This document shows positions 58,543-62,086 of a stretch of 62,086 nucleotides of DNA, one piece after another. Numbering within the stretch: the stretch's first letter is position 1; each line of letters opens with the position of its first letter. Under the pieces are notes generated by a model. That model was given only the letters and a program-made list of their open reading frames with translations. It was not told the DNA's origin and made no database searches. The position numbers were made by a program, and so were the translations under genes. The stretch comes from JBDSKH01 sp035495435 (GTDB lineage Bacteria > Actinomycetota > Actinomycetes > Actinomycetales > Microbacteriaceae), in the NCBI GenBank assembly GCA_035495435.1, contig DATJFV010000028.1, forward strand, positions 1-62,086. Direction: 5' to 3'.

Positions 58543-58944
58543 ATGGCGCACACCATCATCAACTGGCACGAAGCTGCGCAGGCGCGGCGCGACCTGGGCG
58601 ACCGGGCGGCGGACGCCCTGCGCAACGGCATGGGGAGCTGGCTCTTCGTCGGCTCGTTCCTCGCCTTCATGGCGATCTGGGCGATCGTCAACACGGTCAC
58701 GTCGTGGGCGTGGGATGTCTACCCCTTCATCCTGCTGAACCTGTTCCTCAGCATGCTGGCCGGATTGCAGGGCGCGATTCTGCTCATCGCGGCGAAACGG
58801 CAGGACGCCCTGTCGGCGGCGCTGGCACAGCACGACTACGACACGAACGTCGCTGCGAAAGAGAACATCGAGCAGCTGACCGCGATCGCGAACGAGCAGA
58901 GCCGCATGCTGCAGGAGCTGCTGGCGCGGCTCGAGCAGCGCTGA
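58543..58944 (+). CDS. DUF1003 small membrane protein
   Basis: A 133-aa protein with two central helices (GSFLAFMAIWAIVNTV and FILLNLFLSMLAGLQGAIL) and a C-terminal coiled coil (ENIEQLTAIANEQSRMLQEL). It matches the DUF1003 family, whose cellular role is unknown. A likely topology is both ends in the cytoplasm. It ends 1 bp before the convergent GH3 gene. Confidence 0.92.
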   Translation: MAHTIINWHEAAQARRDLGDRAADALRNGMGSWLFVGSFLAFMAIWAIVNTVTSWAWDVYPFILLNLFLSMLAGLQGAILLIAAKRQDALSAALAQHDYDTNVAAKENIEQLTAIANEQSRMLQELLARLEQR

Positions 58945-58945
58945 C

Positions 58946-60139
58946 TCAGCCGGCGAGCGAGACCTTCAGCGCGAGCACCCGGCGCGCGGATTCGTCGACC
59001 CGTGCGGCGAACTCGGGGTCGGTGAGCGCTGTGGCGATCACGGCATCCATCATCTCGAGCGTTTGCTCCGGCGACGCCGACACCAGCACCAGGTCGTCGC
59101 CGGCGCGAATCGCCAGGATCGCGCGCTCGGCCGGGGTCCACGCCTGCACCTGGGTCGCGGCGGAGACGTCGTCGGTGATGACGACCCCGTCGAAGCCGAG
59201 GTCGTGGCGCAGCAGCCCCTCGACGATGACGGGCGAGAACGCGGCGGGCACCCCCGGATCCAGCAGTGCGTAGTTCGCGGTCGACATCATGATGCAGCAG
59301 GCGCCCTCGCCGATCAGGGTGCGGAACACGCCGACCGAGGGCGAGCCCGCGTCGGTCTGCGTGTCGGTCACACCGGCATGGGTGTCGGTGTTCAGGGTCA
59401 CGAGGCCGAGGCCGGGGAAGTGCTTCGGCGTCGACAGCACCCCCGCGGATCGCAACCCGGCCACCACCGCACCGGCATGCTGCTCGACGGTGGCTTGGTC
59501 GTATCCGAATTCGCGGTGGTACGCGCCGATGGGAGCGTTGCCGGGGGCCGCCGCAGCCGAGGCGACCACGTCGGCGATCGGCGCGAGGTCGAGGTTGACG
59601 CCCGCCGCGGCGAGCTCGGCGCCCCACTGCACTGCCCGGTCGCGCAGCTCGCCGGGATCGAGGGTGCCCTGCTCGACCGCCGACGGGATCTCGCTGAACC
59701 CGGGCCCGCGTAGCACCTGCACCTCGCCGCCTTCTTGGTCGGTGGCGACGAGCAGCGGCAGATCCGAGGCGGATGCCGCGGTCAGCTGATCGACGACCGC
59801 CCGCGTCGCGTCGACCCCCAGCACCGATCGGCCGGAGAGGAAGACGCCGCCCGCGAAATGCTGCTGGATGGCGACGAGCGCGTCCTCCCCGGCGGCGTCT
59901 GCGGGCGAGCCGACGACGAACAGCAGGCCGACGCGCTGTTCGAGCGAGAGCGCGTCGAACGGATCGACAGCGGCGCCGGGCGACACGCTGGGTGCGGGCG
60001 ACGAGGGCTCGGGTGTCGGCGTCGGAGCAGGGGCGGAGGCGGACGCAGATTCTGGCGCCGGCGCCGGGCCCGGTGCCGGGGCCGCGCACCCGCCGGCAGC
60101 GAGCACCCCGACGAGCACCAGCACTCCGATCGTGCGCAC
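58946..60139 (-). CDS. GH3 family beta-N-acetylhexosaminidase-like lipoprotein
   Basis: A 397-aa exported lipoprotein. The signal is GVLVLVGVLAAGGCAA (lipobox AGGC), followed by a 40-residue Pro/Ala/Ser linker. The GH3 domain has LLVATDQEGGEVQVLRGPGF, LAPIADVV, the catalytic-dyad region STPKHFPGLG with DTHAG, and the nucleophile Asp in VVITDDVSAATQ. This is the NagZ-like pattern (beta-N-acetylglucosaminidase), acting outside the cell on peptidoglycan or chitin fragments. In the dyad region Leu replaces the usual His of KHFPGHG. Start GTG 60139; GTG 60145 is also possible. Confidence 0.92.
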   Translation of the reverse strand: MRTIGVLVLVGVLAAGGCAAPAPGPAPAPESASASAPAPTPTPEPSSPAPSVSPGAAVDPFDALSLEQRVGLLFVVGSPADAAGEDALVAIQQHFAGGVFLSGRSVLGVDATRAVVDQLTAASASDLPLLVATDQEGGEVQVLRGPGFSEIPSAVEQGTLDPGELRDRAVQWGAELAAAGVNLDLAPIADVVASAAAAPGNAPIGAYHREFGYDQATVEQHAGAVVAGLRSAGVLSTPKHFPGLGLVTLNTDTHAGVTDTQTDAGSPSVGVFRTLIGEGACCIMMSTANYALLDPGVPAAFSPVIVEGLLRHDLGFDGVVITDDVSAATQVQAWTPAERAILAIRAGDDLVLVSASPEQTLEMMDAVIATALTDPEFAARVDESARRVLALKVSLAG

Positions 60140-60194
60140 CCCCACAGTCTTGCCCCAACCGGGCCAGGAGTCACCACCTGTGTGCGGGAGGGGG

Positions 60195-60255
60195 TTGACG
60201 TATTGGGTACTCTGCGTCACTATGTACCGGTAGTCAATGACACTGAATACCAGTG
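60195..60255 (+). promoter_or_regulatory. Promoter and palindromes of the PadR operon
   Basis: TTGACG (60195-60200) and CACTAT (60218-60223) are 17 bp apart, a clear promoter. Over and after the -10 box lie GTCA-N18-TGAC (60216-60241) and the palindrome CACTG-AATAC-CAGTG (60241-60255), candidate PadR sites. The Shine-Dalgarno GGAGG (60268-60272) then leads to GTG 60278. The region 60140-60277 is also the upstream region of the divergent GH3 gene. Confidence 0.6.
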
Positions 60256-60277
60256 ACGCCAAGTAGTGGAGGCCCGA

Positions 60278-60607
60278 GTGGGCAAACAAGAGACCGAGAT
60301 GCTGAAAGGCACTCTCGAGGGCATCGTGCTGGCGATCCTCGCCGGGCGCTCGGCCTACGGGTACGAGATCACCGCGTGGCTGCGCGAGCAGGGCTTCGAC
60401 GACATCGCCGAGGGCACCATCTACGCACTCCTGGTGCGGGTGGAGCAGCGCGGCCTCGTCGATGTCGAGAAGGTGCCCTCCGAGAAGGGCCCGCCCCGCA
60501 AGGTGTACTCGCTCACCGCAGCGGGGCACGAGTATCTGACCGAATTCTGGAGGACCTGGAGCTTCCTCGCAGAGCGACTGGAGCAGCTCCGAAAGGAAGG
60601 TGCCTGA
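60278..60607 (+). CDS. PadR family transcriptional regulator
   Basis: A 109-aa PadR protein: MLKGTLEGIVLAILAGRSAY, YGYEITAWLREQGFDDIAEG, TIYALLVRVEQRGLVDVEKV and SEKGPPRKVYSLTAAGHEYL. It represses efflux genes in typical PadR-DUF1048-ABC operons until a drug binds. GTG 60278 is chosen for the GGAGG 5 nt upstream; GTG 60266 is in frame but lacks such a site. Confidence 0.94.
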   Translation: MGKQETEMLKGTLEGIVLAILAGRSAYGYEITAWLREQGFDDIAEGTIYALLVRVEQRGLVDVEKVPSEKGPPRKVYSLTAAGHEYLTEFWRTWSFLAERLEQLRKEGA

Positions 60608-60608
60608 C

Positions 60609-60977
60609 ATGGCATGGTTCGAAAAGCTCACCGGCGACCTCGCCGACAAGAAGAAGTGGCGCGAATACAAGGCGCGGGTGAAGGCCCTGCCCGAGCCATA
60701 CCGCTCTGCTGCGGCCGGCGTAGAGCGCTACCTGATGTACACGGGCAACGTCTCGGACAGCAAGAAGATGATCGCCATGTGCGACGACCTCGCCGACCTG
60801 TTCGAGCGCGCGGCGGTCGACGGCACCCCGGTGCGCGACATCGTCGGCGACGACCCGGCCGAGTTCGTCGACGCGTTCGCGGCGAACTACTCCGACGGCG
60901 GGTGGGTCGACAAGCAGCGCAAGAAGCTCAGCCAGGCGATCGACGCGGCCGAGAAAGAGAAGGAGAAGGAGCAGTGA
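60609..60977 (+). CDS. DUF1048 protein
   Basis: A 122-aa helical protein: MAWFEKLTGDLADKKKWREY, VERYLMYTGNVSDSKKMIAM and DDPAEFVDAFAANYSDGGWV. It fits the DUF1048 family, which recurs between PadR regulators and ABC exporters. The function is unknown; a role as an accessory to the regulator is possible. It ends in a run of Glu/Lys (AEKEKEKEQ). The stop overlaps the ATPase GTG start by 4 nt. Confidence 0.92.
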   Translation: MAWFEKLTGDLADKKKWREYKARVKALPEPYRSAAAGVERYLMYTGNVSDSKKMIAMCDDLADLFERAAVDGTPVRDIVGDDPAEFVDAFAANYSDGGWVDKQRKKLSQAIDAAEKEKEKEQ

Positions 60978-61726
60978 CCGCCGCCATCTCGGTGCAGGGC
61001 GTCACCAAGTCCTTCGGCAAACTCGAGGTGCTGACGGGTGTGGACTTCGAGGTCGAGCCGGGCAGCATCTTCGCGCTGCTCGGCTCGAACGGGGCGGGCA
61101 AGACGACGCTCATCCGCATCCTGTCGACCCTGCTGCGGGCGGATGCCGGGGTCGCCCAGGTGGGCGGCGTCGACGTGGCGCAGAACCCGGCCGCGGTGCG
61201 CGAGCGGATCAGCCTCACCGGACAGTTCGCCGCCGTCGACGAGACGCTGAGCGGGCGCGAGAACCTGGTGCTGATCGCCCGGCTGCGCCACGTGCCCCAG
61301 CCGGGCCGGGTGGCCGACGACCTGCTCGCCCGCTTCTCGCTCACCGATGCCGGCGCCCGCAAGGTCGCCACCTACTCGGGCGGTATGCGCCGGCGGCTCG
61401 ACATCGCGATGAGCCTCATCGGTTCGCCGGCGGTGATCTTCCTCGACGAGCCGACCACCGGCCTCGACCCCGAGGCGCGGATCGAGGTGTGGGACACGGT
61501 CGCCCAGCTGGCGAAGGGCGGCACCACGGTGCTGCTCACCACCCAGTACCTCGACGAGGCCGAGCATCTCGCCGACCGCATCGCCATCCTGCACGAGGGT
61601 CGGATCATCGTGAACGGCACCCTCGCCGACCTGAAGCAGCTGCTTCCCGCCGCAAAGAAGGAGTACGTCGAGAAGCAGCCCACCCTCGAAGAGGTCTTCC
61701 TCGCGATCACGGGAGCACACGCATGA
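60974..61726 (+). CDS. ABC exporter ATPase (DrrA-like)
   Basis: A 250-aa ATPase. Walker A is LLGSNGAGKTTLIRIL, the Q-loop is SLTGQFAAVDETLSGREN, the signature is YSGGMRRRLDIAMSL, Walker B is VIFLDEPTTGLDPEAR and the switch region is VLLTTQYLDEAEHLADR. The drug-resistance (DrrA) subfamily form of the Q-loop (TGQ) and the QYLDEAE segment are clear. The C-terminus ends TLEEVFLAITGA. It powers the permease that follows and overlaps it (ATGA). Confidence 0.95.
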   Translation: MTAAISVQGVTKSFGKLEVLTGVDFEVEPGSIFALLGSNGAGKTTLIRILSTLLRADAGVAQVGGVDVAQNPAAVRERISLTGQFAAVDETLSGRENLVLIARLRHVPQPGRVADDLLARFSLTDAGARKVATYSGGMRRRLDIAMSLIGSPAVIFLDEPTTGLDPEARIEVWDTVAQLAKGGTTVLLTTQYLDEAEHLADRIAILHEGRIIVNGTLADLKQLLPAAKKEYVEKQPTLEEVFLAITGAHA

Positions 61727-62086
61727 ACCGGCACTTCCTCTCCGACGCGGCAACGCTGACCGGCCGGTCGCTGACGCACATCCTGCGCAGCCCCGACACC
61801 ATCATCACGACGGCGCTCATGCCCGTGGCGTTCCTGCTGCTGTTCGTGTTCGTGTTCGGAGGCGCGATCGACACCGGCTCGGGGGTCGGCGAAGGAAACT
61901 ACGCCACCTACCTGCTGCCCGGCATCCTGCTGATCACGGTGGCATCCGGAATCGCGTACACCGCCTACCGGCTGTTCCTCGACATGCAGGGCGGCATCTT
62001 CGAGCGGTTCCAGTCGATGCCGATCGCACGGTCGGCGGTGCTGTGGGCTCACGTGCTGACGAGCGTGGTGGCGAACGTGGTGTCGC
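61723..62086 (+). CDS. ABC exporter permease (DrrB-like), partial
   Basis: The frame runs open to the window end (121 codons visible). It begins with the cytoplasmic stretch NRHFLSDAATLTGRSLTHIL and the first helix TALMPVAFLLLFVFVFGGAI. Next is the loop GNYATYLLPGILLITVASGI and the ABC-2 motif GGIFERFQSMPIARSAVLWA, the typical EAA-like loop of DrrB exporters. The rest of the protein and any later genes are outside the window. Confidence 0.93.
   Translation, partial: MNRHFLSDAATLTGRSLTHILRSPDTIITTALMPVAFLLLFVFVFGGAIDTGSGVGEGNYATYLLPGILLITVASGIAYTAYRLFLDMQGGIFERFQSMPIARSAVLWAHVLTSVVANVVS

Noticed and set aside
1..62086. Search by eye for tRNA, rRNA, insertion sequences, integrases, attachment sites and riboswitch-like leaders.
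   Set aside because: No cloverleaf with a T-loop consensus, no transposase or integrase motif and no conserved riboswitch core was noticed. A covariance-model and profile search would be needed to be certain.

Overview
The window is high-GC DNA (roughly 70% G+C) with many GTG starts, 4-nt ATGA/GTGA gene overlaps, the recurrent ggatgc/gcatcc codon pairs, and leaderless promoters. This points to an actinobacterium, most likely a member of the Microbacteriaceae (Microbacterium-like). The gene content is that of a saprophytic heterotroph carrying many sugar and glycan uptake loci. I saw no tRNA, rRNA, CRISPR array, insertion sequence or phage gene; the window reads as a chain of catabolic, transport and stress islands.

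Layout. (1) 1-1701: N-terminal part of a MalT/LAL-type LuxR regulator, cut by the window edge. (2) 1754-9596: complete high-affinity K+ system, a 27-aa membrane peptide then kdpFABC and kdpDE, behind a pair of 16-bp direct repeats. (3) 9624-17029: beta-glucoside locus (GH1, lipoprotein binding protein, two permeases, GH5, ROK repressor). (4) 25228 down to 17016, minus strand: a ten-gene LacI-headed operon with a PfkB kinase, a complete ECF importer (S, T and two ATPases, one with a degenerate ABC signature), a BtpA-family TIM barrel, a GATase1-like protein, a short M24 hydrolase and a HAD phosphatase. I recognise no described pathway for it. (5) 25474-45410: a five-transcript catabolic locus around a GntR/FCD regulator. 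It holds three Gfo/Idh oxidoreductases, a DUF6807 protein, an ABC sugar importer, a DHDPS-family lyase plus a semialdehyde dehydrogenase, an enolase-superfamily enzyme with two proline-specific peptidases, and a sulfatase/ThuA/sulfatase/FGE operon. Copies of one motif (core TGTRACAT, more divergent at the first two sites) sit on or beside the -10 of every transcript start, tying the pieces into one putative regulon. (6) 45423-50366: inorganic-carbon accumulation operon dabB-dabA-PII-DUF6671 with a divergent winged-helix gene. (7) 50844-53403: sulfane-sulfur (persulfide) detoxification regulon of a CstR-like repressor with two palindromic operators and leaderless promoters. (8) 53390-62086: housekeeping and accessory genes (HesB-like, Ddn-like/MarR pair, Lgt, ChrA, VOC/HxlR, DUF1003, GH3 lipoprotein, PadR-DUF1048-DrrAB; the last gene is cut by the window end).

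How the genes work together. Regions 3-5 each pair import with first-step enzymes and a local repressor; neither ABC importer encodes its own ATPase, so a shared MsiK-type ATPase elsewhere is expected. Region 5 combines sulfate-ester removal, sugar oxidation and Xaa-Pro/Pro-peptide cleavage with a dehydratase/aldolase plus dehydrogenase end-route to 2-oxoglutarate. This suggests feeding on a sulfated, possibly hydroxyproline-rich glycoconjugate. Regions 6 and 7 are compact physiological modules (bicarbonate supply, persulfide homeostasis). The best candidates for undescribed biology are the LacI/ECF/BtpA operon and the GntR-linked sulfatase/peptidase locus.
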